64,000 nt of DNA from Caulobacter sp. S45 (GTDB taxonomy: Bacteria > Pseudomonadota > Alphaproteobacteria > Caulobacterales > Caulobacteraceae), in contig NZ_LMUL01000014.1 in NCBI RefSeq assembly GCF_009765965.1, positions 62,001 to 126,000 of the forward strand. The letters run 5' to 3'. The notes beneath the pieces were generated by a model. That model was not told the DNA's origin. It saw only the letters and a list, made by a program, of their open reading frames with translations, and searched no databases. Positions 8,862-17,638 of the stretch are shown one piece after another. Both the position numbers and the translations under genes were made by a program. Every line of letters begins with the position of its first letter. Position 1 is the first letter of the stretch.

Positions 8862-10121
8862 ATGCATGGGCGAGCCCTGGTTGAGCTGACATCACGCAGG
8901 GCCGCCGCTAACTCAGTTGACCCCCTCCGACGCAAGACACACTCTAACCCGGCCAACTCAGAGGAACTCTCCCGTCAGAAAGAGAGTCCGGCAGGACATG
9001 GGCGGGCAGGGGACCCCATCAACTTGTTACGTGCGCACCATACACTGGCGGCTGGACTGTCTGGAGCCGAAGATGTTCGGCCAGGGCCGCTGAGCGGCGT
9101 GCGCATAGTTGAGTACACCTCCCAGAACTGTCCGCTGGCCGTCGAGCTTGCGCTGTCGTTCGCGGGGCGGCTCGCGAGCGACCTCGGCGCCAAGGTAACC
9201 ATTGCGCCGGGGTCCCGGACGGAGCGCCGCGCCATGTCTCCAAGCTTGGAGGGCGTAAGCACGCTTTCGCATTTTCTCGACGCCGGGAAGATCAGCTGGT
9301 CAGACGAGCCAAGTGGCGAGGGAGGGTTGGCGGCATTGCTCCGCGGGGCCGACGTTGTGCTCGCTGATGGGATGGCGCACCGGGCGTTTCCAGATGCCGG
9401 AGAGGCGATCTGGGCGTTGGTCTCGATGCGGAGCGACGCTGCGGGGGAGCATCTGGACAGTGAATTCACCCTGTCCGCGGCTTGTGGGCTCCTAGACCTG
9501 ATCGGCGATCCGGAGCGGCGTCCGCTGCGTCTTGGAGGGCGCCAGCTCGCCTATGCTGGGGGCCTGTCCGCCTACATGGGGTTCACCGCTGCGCTATGCG
9601 CGCGGAAGGCGGGGAGCCGGACGGGACTGGTGCGCGTGAACCTCGCCGACGTCGGGGTATGGCTCAACTGGAAGAGTGTGGCCATGTCCACCTGGGGTGC
9701 GCGGAGCGCGAGCCGCCTCGGCCACGCCGCCGAGTGGCGCACGGTGCGCTGCTCGGATGGGTGGACGGCGGTGGTCTATCTCGAAGCCGACTGGCCGATC
9801 CTGCGCGATCTCATAGACGATCCCCGCCTGCGCGATCCCCGCTTCGACGATCGTAGTGTGCGGCGCGCCAACGCCGCCCTAATCACCGGGGCGATCGAGG
9901 ACTTCTTCATCGGTCTGAGCCGCGAGCAGCTGCGCGACCTGGCGTTGGAGAAGCGGATTCCATTGGGACCGGTCTGGTCGCCGGCCGAACTGGAACATGA
10001 TCCGCAGTATGTGGCCCGCGACTTCCTGCGACGGGTCCAGGTGGGAGGCGTCGCGGTGTTGAGGCCAAGCGCGCCGGTGATCTGGAATGGTCAGCGGTTC
10101 GCTGCGGGAGCCGCGTCGTGA
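8862..10121 (+). CDS. family III (CaiB/BaiF) CoA-transferase, subunit lacking the catalytic Asp
   Basis: The frame gives 419 residues. CaiB/BaiF homology begins only near residue 77 (GPLSGVRIVEY), so the real start may be a TTG near 9024 or another alternative codon. The first 75 residues look like translated upstream DNA. The fold signatures are present, but the catalytic-loop alignment reads LAYAGGLSAYMG where active enzymes have G-D-x-x-x-G, so the acyl-carrying Asp is an Ala. Its stop overlaps the GTG of the next CoA-transferase gene. The pair probably forms a heteromer in which this subunit is structural, as proposed for two-subunit family III enzymes. Confidence 0.75.
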   Translation: MHGRALVELTSRRAAANSVDPLRRKTHSNPANSEELSRQKESPAGHGRAGDPINLLRAHHTLAAGLSGAEDVRPGPLSGVRIVEYTSQNCPLAVELALSFAGRLASDLGAKVTIAPGSRTERRAMSPSLEGVSTLSHFLDAGKISWSDEPSGEGGLAALLRGADVVLADGMAHRAFPDAGEAIWALVSMRSDAAGEHLDSEFTLSAACGLLDLIGDPERRPLRLGGRQLAYAGGLSAYMGFTAALCARKAGSRTGLVRVNLADVGVWLNWKSVAMSTWGARSASRLGHAAEWRTVRCSDGWTAVVYLEADWPILRDLIDDPRLRDPRFDDRSVRRANAALITGAIEDFFIGLSREQLRDLALEKRIPLGPVWSPAELEHDPQYVARDFLRRVQVGGVAVLRPSAPVIWNGQRFAAGAAS

Positions 10122-11293
10122 AGCCGCTGAGCGGGTGCCGCGTGCTCGACCTGGGCATCATCACGGCCGGAGCCGCCACTTCCGCGCTGCTCGCCGACTT
10201 CGGCGCCGAGGTGATCAAGGTCGAGTCGCCGACCTATCGCGATCCCTTCCGCCGCTGGCTGTCGGAACGGCCGGCCGACGCGGACCCCAGCCTGTCGCCT
10301 TTCTTCCGCGCCACCAACCGCAACAAGCTCGGCCTCAGCCTGAACCTCAAGCACGAGCTTGGCCGGAACGCCTTCCTGCGTCTGGTTGAGAAGAGCGACG
10401 TGGTGGTGGAGAACTTCCGGCGCGGCGTGCTGCAGAAATTGGGCCTGGATTTCGAGACCCTGCGGGCGGCCAACCCCAACATCATCCTCGCTTCGATCTC
10501 GAGCCAGGGCGAGACCGGGCCGGAGGCGGGCTATGTCTCCTACGGTTCGACGCTGGAGGCGGTGGGCGGGCTGGCCTGGACCACAGGCTATGAGGACGGC
10601 TGGCCGACGCTCAGCGGGGTGGACCTGAACTACCCCGACCAGATCGTCGCCCTGTTCGCGTCGTCCATGATCATGACGGCATGGCTCGGCCGGGACGAGC
10701 GGGACGCGGGCGTGCATCTGGACCTGTCCCAGCGCGAATTGACCAGCTACCTTTCAGGCGAGGCCTTCGTCGCCGTCGGCGCCGGCCTGGCGGCTGGACC
10801 CGAGGGCAACGCCCAGGCGCCCTACGTCCTTCAGGACTGCTTCCTGAGCGCTGACGGCGCCTGGGTCGCGGTTTCGGTGCGCAATAGCGACATCTCAAGG
10901 CTTGGGCCGCTCGTTTCTGCGACGGAAGAACATGGCTTGGCGCGCGCTCTTGGCGAGTGGATGAGGACCCATGCCGCATCTAGGGCTGTCGAACTCCTGG
11001 CGGCCGAGGGTGTCGCCGCCGCCGAGGCGCTAGACGGCAGCGCGGTGCTCGAGCGACGCGGCGAAATCTGGGACCAAGCGCTCCAACGTTCGCCGGAGGG
11101 AGCTCTGGTGAAAGGCTTCCCCGTGCAGTTCGATGACTGCCCGCTCGCCATCACACGGGAGGCTCCGAGCAACGCCGCCGACAGCGAAGACGTGCTGCAA
11201 CGGGTCGGTGGTTTCACGCGAGCGGAGATCGACGTCCTTCTCAGCGCCGGCGTGGTCGAAGTCGCGCCGGCCGCCCTATCCAGAGTCAGTTGA
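10118..11293 (+). CDS. family III (CaiB/BaiF) CoA-transferase, catalytic subunit
   Basis: This 391-residue protein begins MKPLSGCRVLDLG, the standard N terminus of the family, from a GTG at 10118 that overlaps the previous stop by 4 bases. The catalytic Asp is retained in LNYPDQIVALF, followed by the conserved helix. The family moves CoA between carboxylic acids by a ternary-complex mechanism, activating an acid without ATP. With the preceding Asp-less homologue it probably makes a heteromeric transferase that activates the pathway substrate. Donor and acceptor cannot be read from the sequence. Confidence 0.85.
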   Translation: MKPLSGCRVLDLGIITAGAATSALLADFGAEVIKVESPTYRDPFRRWLSERPADADPSLSPFFRATNRNKLGLSLNLKHELGRNAFLRLVEKSDVVVENFRRGVLQKLGLDFETLRAANPNIILASISSQGETGPEAGYVSYGSTLEAVGGLAWTTGYEDGWPTLSGVDLNYPDQIVALFASSMIMTAWLGRDERDAGVHLDLSQRELTSYLSGEAFVAVGAGLAAGPEGNAQAPYVLQDCFLSADGAWVAVSVRNSDISRLGPLVSATEEHGLARALGEWMRTHAASRAVELLAAEGVAAAEALDGSAVLERRGEIWDQALQRSPEGALVKGFPVQFDDCPLAITREAPSNAADSEDVLQRVGGFTRAEIDVLLSAGVVEVAPAALSRVS

Positions 11294-11303
11294 GGATTTG
11301 CCC

Positions 11304-12734
11304 ATGTATCCGAACACCCAGCTCTTCATTTCCGGCGTTTGGCGAGCCGCGGCGTCGGGCGAGACCTTATCCGTCGAGAACCCCGCCACCGACGAGGTGA
11401 TCGGGACCGTGGCCAAGGCCGGCCGGGTGGATCTGGACGCGGCGTTGCAGGCGGCGCAGGCCGGCTTCGAGGTCTGGCGCAAGACCTCGGCCATGGAGCG
11501 GGCCAAGGTGCTGCGGCGGGCGGCGGAGCTCCTGCGCGAGCGGGCGCCGGAGATCGCCAAGGTGTTGACCCAGGAGCAGGGAAAGCCGCTCGCCCAGTCG
11601 CTTGTCGAGGCCAATACGGCGGCCGACGTGCTGGAATGGTTCGCCGAGGAGGCGCGGCGCACCTACGGCCGGGTGATCCCAGCGCGGATCGCGGGCGTGG
11701 TCCAGCGCGCGGACAAGGAGCCGGTCGGCCCCGTGGCCGCCTTCACGCCCTGGAACTTCCCGATCATGCAGGCGGTTCGCAAGGTCGGCGCGGCCATGGC
11801 CGCCGGCTGCTCGGTGATCCTGAAGGGACCGGAGGAGACGCCGGCCGCGTGTGCCGAGCTGGTCCGGGCGCTGGCGGACGCCGGAACGCCGGCGGGGGTG
11901 GTCAACCTGGTGTTCGGCTCGCCTGCCGAGATCTCCAGCTACCTGATCCCGCACCCGATCATCCGCAAAATCTCCTTCACCGGCTCCACCGCGGTGGGCA
12001 AGCACCTCGCGGCCCTTGCCGGCCAACACATGAAGCGGGTGACCATGGAGCTGGGCGGCCACGCGCCGGTGGTGGTGTTCAAGGACGCCGACATCGCCGG
12101 CGGGGCCAAGATCTTGGCCCAGAACAAGGTGCGCAACGCCGGCCAGGTCTGCGTCTCGCCCACCCGCTTCCTGGTCCAGGACGAGGTCTATGGTGACTTC
12201 ATCGAGCAGTTCACCGCCCACATCGCCACCACCAAGGTGGGCGACGGCCTGGAGGCTGGGGTGGAGATGGGGCCGCTGGCCAACCCCCGCCGGCTGGAGG
12301 CGGTCGAGGCCCTGGTCGCCGACGCCGTGCAGCAGGGCGCCGAGCTGCGCACCGGCGGCAAGCGGATCGGCAACAAGGGCTCGTTCTTCGAGCCGACCGT
12401 GCTGGTCGACGTGCCCACGGCCGCACGCGCGATGAACGAGGAGCCGTTCGGTCCCGTCGCGCTGTTCTCGCGCTTCTCGACCTTCGACGAGGCGATGGTC
12501 GAAGCCAACCGCCTGCCATTCGGGCTGGGCGCTTACCTTTACACCGGCTCGCTGAGCACGGCCAACGCAGCGGCCTCGGCGATGGAGAGCGGCATGGTGT
12601 CGGTCAACCACCAGGCGCTGGGTCTGATCGAGACGCCGTTCGGCGGGGTCAAGGACTCCGGCTACGGCTCCGAGGGCGGCAGCGAGGCGATCGAAGCCTA
12701 TCTCAACACCAAGTTCGTCACCTTCGCCGCCTGA
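11304..12734 (+). CDS. NAD(P)-dependent aldehyde dehydrogenase, SSADH-like
   Basis: This 476-residue enzyme has normal family length. The cofactor motif FTGSTAVGK (about 230), the general-base Glu in MELGGHAP (about 250) and the catalytic Cys in AGQVCVSPTRF (about 285) are all present. It resembles the GabD/succinate-semialdehyde group, which oxidises short aldehyde acids to dicarboxylates. The ATG at 11304 follows the CoA-transferase stop by 10 bases, although the frame is open further upstream. In context it may oxidise the aldehyde released by a ThDP decarboxylase or a retro-aldol step encoded downstream. Confidence 0.9.
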   Translation: MYPNTQLFISGVWRAAASGETLSVENPATDEVIGTVAKAGRVDLDAALQAAQAGFEVWRKTSAMERAKVLRRAAELLRERAPEIAKVLTQEQGKPLAQSLVEANTAADVLEWFAEEARRTYGRVIPARIAGVVQRADKEPVGPVAAFTPWNFPIMQAVRKVGAAMAAGCSVILKGPEETPAACAELVRALADAGTPAGVVNLVFGSPAEISSYLIPHPIIRKISFTGSTAVGKHLAALAGQHMKRVTMELGGHAPVVVFKDADIAGGAKILAQNKVRNAGQVCVSPTRFLVQDEVYGDFIEQFTAHIATTKVGDGLEAGVEMGPLANPRRLEAVEALVADAVQQGAELRTGGKRIGNKGSFFEPTVLVDVPTAARAMNEEPFGPVALFSRFSTFDEAMVEANRLPFGLGAYLYTGSLSTANAAASAMESGMVSVNHQALGLIETPFGGVKDSGYGSEGGSEAIEAYLNTKFVTFAA

Positions 12735-12735
12735 G

Positions 12736-13671
12736 ATGAGCGACACCCCTCAGAGCGGCTTGATCGAGGTCCAGGGCGGCGATTACGAGCACGTGCTGGA
12801 GTTCGAGGGCGATGGGCTGGCCTACCGCCGGGTCCCGCTGGTCCCATTGAGCAAGGTGGTGCTGGGCGGTCAGGACTTCGACGTCGCCGAGTACTCGCTG
12901 GCCAACCTGATCATGCTGCACGCGGCCGGCGACCGGCGGCTGACGGCGATCCCGGTGTTCCCGAGCCGCGCCTTCCGCAACGCCGCCATCTTCGTCGGGC
13001 GTGACAGTTCGTTGACCGGGTTCGCCGACCTGGCCGGCAAGCGCGTCGGCGTCAGCGAGTTCGCCATGACCACGGCGGTGTGGACGCGCGGTCATTTGCA
13101 GGACGCCCATGGCGTGGGCGTACGCGACGTCGAATGGGTGGTCGGACCGGGACAGCGCTTTCCGATCCCCGCCGGCGTGCGGGCCACGCCGGCTGACGGA
13201 GACCTGGAGGACATGCTGGCCTCGGGCAGGATCGACGCGCTGATGGCCGGCAAGCCGAAGGACCTGAAGCGTCCGCCGGCCGAACGCCGCCTGCGCTGCC
13301 TGGTAGACGATCCGGACGCGGTCGAGCGGGCCTATTTCGCGGCGACGGGCCTGTATCCGATCATGCACGCCATGGTGCTGCACCCGCGCGTGACCGGCGA
13401 TAAGGGCCTGCCGCGCCGGCTGTTCGACGCCTACGTCCTGGCCAAGCGCAAGGCGCTGGCTCGCCGCTTGAGCGCCGGCTTCCTGCCCTTCGCCGAGCGG
13501 GCCTGGGACCGCTTTGGCCCCGACGACCCCTGCTGCTACGGCCTGACCGAGACCAACCGGCGCAACATCGCGACCCTATCCCGCTACCTGCGAGAACAAG
13601 GCCTGAGCGACCGCGAGCCCGAGGTGGATAGTCTGTTCGCTTTCGGCGCTACGGACTGGTCGGATGCATGA
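12736..13671 (+). CDS. 4,5-dihydroxyphthalate decarboxylase-like protein
   Basis: This 311-residue protein belongs to the binding-protein-fold group that contains Pht5, 4,5-dihydroxyphthalate decarboxylase. Family features are the early DFDVAEYSLANLI, the segment IPVFPSRAFRN and the C-terminal CCYGLTETNR. There is no signal peptide, so it is a cytoplasmic enzyme or sensor rather than a transporter component. The ATG follows the aldehyde-dehydrogenase stop after one base, so the genes are tightly coupled. Its presence, with a LigI-like lactonase and a GST, hints at an aromatic carboxylate substrate. Many members of this family have no tested activity. Confidence 0.72.
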   Translation: MSDTPQSGLIEVQGGDYEHVLEFEGDGLAYRRVPLVPLSKVVLGGQDFDVAEYSLANLIMLHAAGDRRLTAIPVFPSRAFRNAAIFVGRDSSLTGFADLAGKRVGVSEFAMTTAVWTRGHLQDAHGVGVRDVEWVVGPGQRFPIPAGVRATPADGDLEDMLASGRIDALMAGKPKDLKRPPAERRLRCLVDDPDAVERAYFAATGLYPIMHAMVLHPRVTGDKGLPRRLFDAYVLAKRKALARRLSAGFLPFAERAWDRFGPDDPCCYGLTETNRRNIATLSRYLREQGLSDREPEVDSLFAFGATDWSDA

Positions 13672-13704
13672 CCGCGAGCCATTTGAACAATTTGGGAGAT
13701 CGCC

Positions 13705-15246
13705 ATGAACGGCGCTGAGAGCCTGGTGAAGACCCTGGTGCGCGGAGGCGTGGACGTCTGTTTCGCCAATCCGGGCACCTCCGAGATGCACTTCGTCTCC
13801 GCCCTGGATCGCATCCCCGGCATCCGCTGCGTGCTCGGCCTGTTCGAGGGCGTCGTGACGGGGGCGGCGGACGGCTACTACCGCATGGCCGAGAAGCCGG
13901 CGGCGACCCTGCTGCACCTGGGGCCGGGGCTCGGCAACGGGCTGGCCAACCTGCACAACGCCCGGCGCGCCAACTCCTCAATCGTCAACATCGTCGGCGA
14001 GCACGCCACCTATCACATCCAGTACGACGCGCCTCTGACCTCCGACATCGAGTCCATCGCCCGGCCGATGTCGGCCTGGGTCCACACCTCCCGCGAGGCG
14101 CGCCTGGTCGGGGCCGACGCTGCTGACGCCATCGCTGTGGCCCGTTCGCCCAAGGGCCAGATCGCCACCCTGATCCTGCCCGCTGACACGGCCTGGAACG
14201 AGGGTGGCGTGGTCGGGACTGTCGCGCCCACGCCCGGTCCGCGCCCCGTGCCGAGCGAGGTGGTGCAGGAGGTGGTCGAGGCCCTGAAGCAGGGCGACAG
14301 CATGATCCTGATCGGCAACCGGGCGCTGCGGGCCGACGCCCTGCCCATCGCCGCGGCCATCGGCGCCGCGACCGGGGTCAAGGTCGCCAGCCTCAGCCGC
14401 AACCCGCGCATCGAGCGCGGCGCCGGACGGGTGTCGGTGGACCGTATCCCCAACCCGGTCGAGAATTCTCGCCCCATGCTGGCGGCGCTGAAGACGCTGA
14501 TCCTGGTGGACGAGGTGTCGCCGGTCTCCTTCTTCGCCCAGCCCGGCAAGATCGGCAAGCTGACCGCAGACACCTGCCGGGTTCTAACCCTGGCGGCGTC
14601 CGGCGACGATGTGGTCGCCGCCCTGACCGAGGTGGCGGAGGCTTTCGCGGCCAGGGCCGATCAGGTCAAGCCGGACGTGCTGGCCCGCCCGGACATGCCC
14701 ACGGGCGAGCTGACCCTGACCAAGGTCGCGCAGGCCCTTGGCGCGCTGATCCCCGAGAACGCCATCATCTGCGACGAGTCGATCACCAGCGGCCGGGGCC
14801 TGTTCCCCGCCACCGCCGGCGCGCCGCCCCACGATTGGCTGCAACTGACGGGCGGCTCCATCGGCATGGGCATCCCGTTGTCCACCGGCGCGGCCGTCGC
14901 CTGTCCAGAGCGGCAGGTGATCAACCTACAGGCCGACGGCAGCGGCATGTACACCTTCCAGGCGCTCTGGACCCAGGCGCGCGAGAAGCTCAACGTCGTC
15001 ACCGTGATCTGGGCCAACCGTTCCTACAAGATCCTGCATGGGGAGCTGATCAATGTCGGCGCCGGAGCCGCCGGGCCGACGGCGCGCACCATGCTCGACC
15101 TCGACAACCCGACGATCGACTGGGTGTCGCTGGCCAGGGGCATGGGGGTGGAGGGCGCGCGTGCGACCATCATGGAGGAGTTCACCGCCGCCATGATCTC
15201 CGCGCTCGCCCGGCCCGGTCCGTTCCTGATCGAGGTGGTGCTGTGA
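13705..15246 (+). CDS. ThDP-dependent enzyme, acetolactate synthase large-subunit-like
   Basis: This 513-residue enzyme has three thiamine-diphosphate-family domains. The catalytic Glu that activates ThDP sits in GLFEGVVTGAADGY (about residue 50), and the Mg/ThDP motif is the later ADGSGMYTFQA...WANRSYKI stretch (about 411-440). It is shorter than biosynthetic IlvB and no IlvN-type regulatory subunit is adjacent. A 2-oxoacid decarboxylase or carboligase in catabolism fits better than valine synthesis. GGAG lies just upstream of the ATG. Likely substrates are 2-oxoacids produced by the dehydratase or hydroxyacid dehydrogenase of the same operon. Confidence 0.85.
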   Translation: MNGAESLVKTLVRGGVDVCFANPGTSEMHFVSALDRIPGIRCVLGLFEGVVTGAADGYYRMAEKPAATLLHLGPGLGNGLANLHNARRANSSIVNIVGEHATYHIQYDAPLTSDIESIARPMSAWVHTSREARLVGADAADAIAVARSPKGQIATLILPADTAWNEGGVVGTVAPTPGPRPVPSEVVQEVVEALKQGDSMILIGNRALRADALPIAAAIGAATGVKVASLSRNPRIERGAGRVSVDRIPNPVENSRPMLAALKTLILVDEVSPVSFFAQPGKIGKLTADTCRVLTLAASGDDVVAALTEVAEAFAARADQVKPDVLARPDMPTGELTLTKVAQALGALIPENAIICDESITSGRGLFPATAGAPPHDWLQLTGGSIGMGIPLSTGAAVACPERQVINLQADGSGMYTFQALWTQAREKLNVVTVIWANRSYKILHGELINVGAGAAGPTARTMLDLDNPTIDWVSLARGMGVEGARATIMEEFTAAMISALARPGPFLIEVVL

Positions 15247-15259
15247 GCCAGCCGGCCGG

Positions 15260-15892
15260 ATGAAGCTCTACGGCTCCACCCGCTCGCCCTTCGTGCGCAA
15301 GGTGGTCGTCGCAGCGCACGAACTAGACCTGTTCGGGCGGATGAGCTTCGAGCCGGTGGTGGTGAGCTCCACCTCGGTCAGTCCCGAGGTGGCGGCGCTC
15401 AACCCGCTGGGCCACATCCCGACCCTGCAGTTGGACGACGGGACGGTCATCCACGATTCCCTGGTGATCTGCGAATATCTCGACGCGCTCGTGGGCGGCG
15501 GGCGACTGTTCCCAGCGGCGGGCGCAGCGCGCTGGGATGCGCTGACCCGCCATGCGCTCGGCAACGGCCTGCTCGAAGCGCTGGTCAAGCTGTTCACTGA
15601 GCGGCGTCGCACCGACCCGCTCCAGCCGCTCTATGTCGAGGTGATCCAGGGCAAGTTCTTTCGGTCCCTGCCGATGTTCGATCAGCAGTGCCGTTCGCGC
15701 CCCGAGGGGCGCTTCGACATCGGCGATATCGTGACGGCGGGCGCCCTGGCCTATGCTGACTTTCGGTTTCCGGCGCTGGAGTGGCGCAAGGATTATCCCG
15801 ATGTCGCCCGCTTCTACGACGAGGTCGCGGCGCGGCCTTCCATGCGGGCGGTGAAGCTGGAAGGCGAATCCGCTTCGCCTCTGCCCGGCTGA
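15260..15892 (+). CDS. glutathione S-transferase family protein
   Basis: This 210-residue protein has an N-terminal thioredoxin-like domain starting MKLYGSTRSPFVRKV, with the candidate glutathione-activating Ser near position 9, and the cis-Pro region GHIPTLQLDDG. An all-helical C-terminal domain follows. Family members conjugate glutathione, isomerise, or cleave ethers in aromatic degradation. Its stop codon is immediately followed by the ATG of the next gene. Its location inside a catabolic operon favours an isomerase or ether-cleavage role over general detoxification, but nothing in the sequence settles that. Confidence 0.88.
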   Translation: MKLYGSTRSPFVRKVVVAAHELDLFGRMSFEPVVVSSTSVSPEVAALNPLGHIPTLQLDDGTVIHDSLVICEYLDALVGGGRLFPAAGAARWDALTRHALGNGLLEALVKLFTERRRTDPLQPLYVEVIQGKFFRSLPMFDQQCRSRPEGRFDIGDIVTAGALAYADFRFPALEWRKDYPDVARFYDEVAARPSMRAVKLEGESASPLPG

Positions 15893-16684
15893 ATGGCCTG
15901 GATCGACGCCAACGGGGTATCGCTGCGCTATGCGTTGCGGGGGCAGGGCGGCCCACTGGTCGTGCTGGTGCACGAGATGGGCGGCTGCCTGGAGAGTTGG
16001 GACCCCGTCGTCGCCCTGTTGGAGCCGCGTGCGCGCCTGCTCGCCTACGATGCGCGCGGCGCCGGCCTGTCGGAGAAGCCGACGGGCGAGTTCAGCCTCG
16101 ACGACCTAGTGGACGATCTCGCCGCTCTGCTCGACGGATTGGGCCTCTCGGAGCCGGCGGTACTGGTCGGATGCGCGGTGGGCGCCGCTGTGGCCATGCG
16201 CTTCGCGACGCGCCGTCCAGAACGGACCTCGGCCCTGGTCGCCTTGGCTCCGGCGATGGGGATCGAGCCGGCGCGTCGCCCCGCCACCCTCGAACTGGCG
16301 GAGGCGTTGGAGCGTGAGGGTGTGCGGTCGCGGGTCGATCTCCGCTTCGATCACAGCTATCCGCTGGCCTATTTCGAAGGACGGACCGACCGCGCCGAGG
16401 TGCGCGCGCGTCTGCTCCACAACGACAGCCGGTCCTATGCCCAGGCCTATCGGATGTTATGCGGCATGGACCTGTCCGCCGACCTGCCGCGGATCGCGGC
16501 GCCGACCCTGGTGCTGGCCGGACGACAGGACGGGACCCGGCCGCCGTCCCTGGTCGAGCCGGTGGCCCGCGCGATCCCCCAGGCGTGCTTCGAAGTCATC
16601 GACAGCGGGCACGTCATGCACATTCTCACACCCGTCTTGATCGCTGAAAAGGTGGGAAAAATACTTGATATCCTCACGCTTTGA
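15893..16684 (+). CDS. alpha/beta-hydrolase-fold protein with Ala at the nucleophile position
   Basis: This 263-residue protein has the alpha/beta-hydrolase layout: the oxyanion HE-MGG region near 27, a nucleophile elbow, an acid Asp in AGRQDGT (about 208) and a His in DSGHVMH (about 243). The elbow reads G-C-A-V-G at residues 93-97, so the catalytic Ser is Ala95, with Cys94 beside it. It is related to 3-oxoadipate enol-lactonase-like hydrolases. Without Ser it may be a lyase, isomerase or binding protein, or use another nucleophile. The ATG directly abuts the GST stop, which implies co-translation. Confidence 0.82.
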   Translation: MAWIDANGVSLRYALRGQGGPLVVLVHEMGGCLESWDPVVALLEPRARLLAYDARGAGLSEKPTGEFSLDDLVDDLAALLDGLGLSEPAVLVGCAVGAAVAMRFATRRPERTSALVALAPAMGIEPARRPATLELAEALEREGVRSRVDLRFDHSYPLAYFEGRTDRAEVRARLLHNDSRSYAQAYRMLCGMDLSADLPRIAAPTLVLAGRQDGTRPPSLVEPVARAIPQACFEVIDSGHVMHILTPVLIAEKVGKILDILTL

Positions 16685-16745
16685 GGACGCTTCTCCGGCG
16701 TGTGCTCGACTGAGCTTATATCAATCGAGACCGCTCCGAAGTCGT

Positions 16746-16775
16746 TTGACCGCCCCGGACCCGACGCCCATTAAT
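16746..16775 (+). promoter_or_regulatory. possible sigma-70-type promoter before the enoyl-CoA hydratase gene
   Basis: A TTGACC at 16746-16751 and an ATTAAT at 16770-16775 are separated by 18 bases. They lie in the longest gap inside the plus-strand catabolic operon (16685-16836). This could start a second transcript for the CoA-thioester half of the cluster. The match is by eye and could be chance. Confidence 0.3.
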
Positions 16776-16836
16776 CGCTGAGCGCTGGCCATCGTCCCTA
16801 AGACGAGAACGAACAATGCGCACCGGAGGGTATCGC

Positions 16837-17610
16837 TTGAGGTTGCTGTTTTCCGTCGCCGGCCCGGTGGCGACCATCACCCTGAACCGTCCCGAAGCGA
16901 TGAACTCCATCGACGCCGAGATGCGCGTAGCCGTGATCGAGGCCTGCAACCAGATCCGTACCGACGAGGCTATCCGCGTGATGGTGCTCACCGGGACCGG
17001 CAAGGCCTTCTGCACCGGCTCGGACCTGAAGAACACCATGCCGCCGGATGAGAGCTACGCCAGGGCCGCCTTCGCCGGCGAGGGCGACCGCTCGCTGGCC
17101 GACATGATCGAACTCGACAAGCCGATCGTCTGCGCCATCAACGGCTACGCCCTGGCCGGCGGGTTGGAGTTGGCCCTGGCCTGCGACATCCGCATCGCCG
17201 CCGACACCGCCAAGTTCGGCCTGCCCGAGGTGGCGATTGGCTCCATTCCCGGCGCCGGGGGCACCCAGCGCCTGCCGCGCATGGTCGGCATGTCCAACGC
17301 CCTGCACATGATGCTCACCGGCGAGCGCATCGACAGCGCCGAGGCGCTGCGCATGGGTCTGGTCAGCAGGGTGGTCCCGGGCGACGATCTGATGACCGAA
17401 GCCAACGCCATCGCCGAGAAGATCGCCGCCAACGCGCCGTTGGCCGTGCGCGCGGTCAAGCACCTAGTCCATCGCGGCGCCGACCTGCACCTGAAGGCCG
17501 CCATCGAGGCGGAGCGGATGGCCTGGGGCGTGCTGCGCAACACCGAGGACCGCATCGAGGGGCGCGAGGCCTTCAAGGAAAAGCGCAAGCCGGTGTACCG
17601 GGGACGATGA
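16837..17610 (+). CDS. enoyl-CoA hydratase/isomerase
   Basis: This 257-residue crotonase-fold enzyme starts at the TTG at 16837, chosen because GGAGGG lies 6 bases upstream. An ATG at 16816 would add seven residues and would place that site inside the gene. Both catalytic Glu positions of hydratases are present, in GYALAGGLELALA and FGLPEVAIG, together with the GAGGTQRLPR loop. It should add water to a 2-enoyl-CoA, acting between the CoA-transferases and the thiolase-fold enzymes encoded nearby. It is followed by a 28-base gap and then the 3-oxoacid CoA-transferase genes. Confidence 0.88.
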   Translation: MRLLFSVAGPVATITLNRPEAMNSIDAEMRVAVIEACNQIRTDEAIRVMVLTGTGKAFCTGSDLKNTMPPDESYARAAFAGEGDRSLADMIELDKPIVCAINGYALAGGLELALACDIRIAADTAKFGLPEVAIGSIPGAGGTQRLPRMVGMSNALHMMLTGERIDSAEALRMGLVSRVVPGDDLMTEANAIAEKIAANAPLAVRAVKHLVHRGADLHLKAAIEAERMAWGVLRNTEDRIEGREAFKEKRKPVYRGR

Positions 17611-17638
17611 CGCGGATGCGCCAGCACGGGACCGGCCA

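Noticed and set aside
11367-12746. Minus-strand open frame of about 459 codons opposite the aldehyde dehydrogenase
   Set aside because: The plus strand encodes a full aldehyde dehydrogenase with all catalytic motifs; the antisense translation is low-complexity and matches nothing recognisable.
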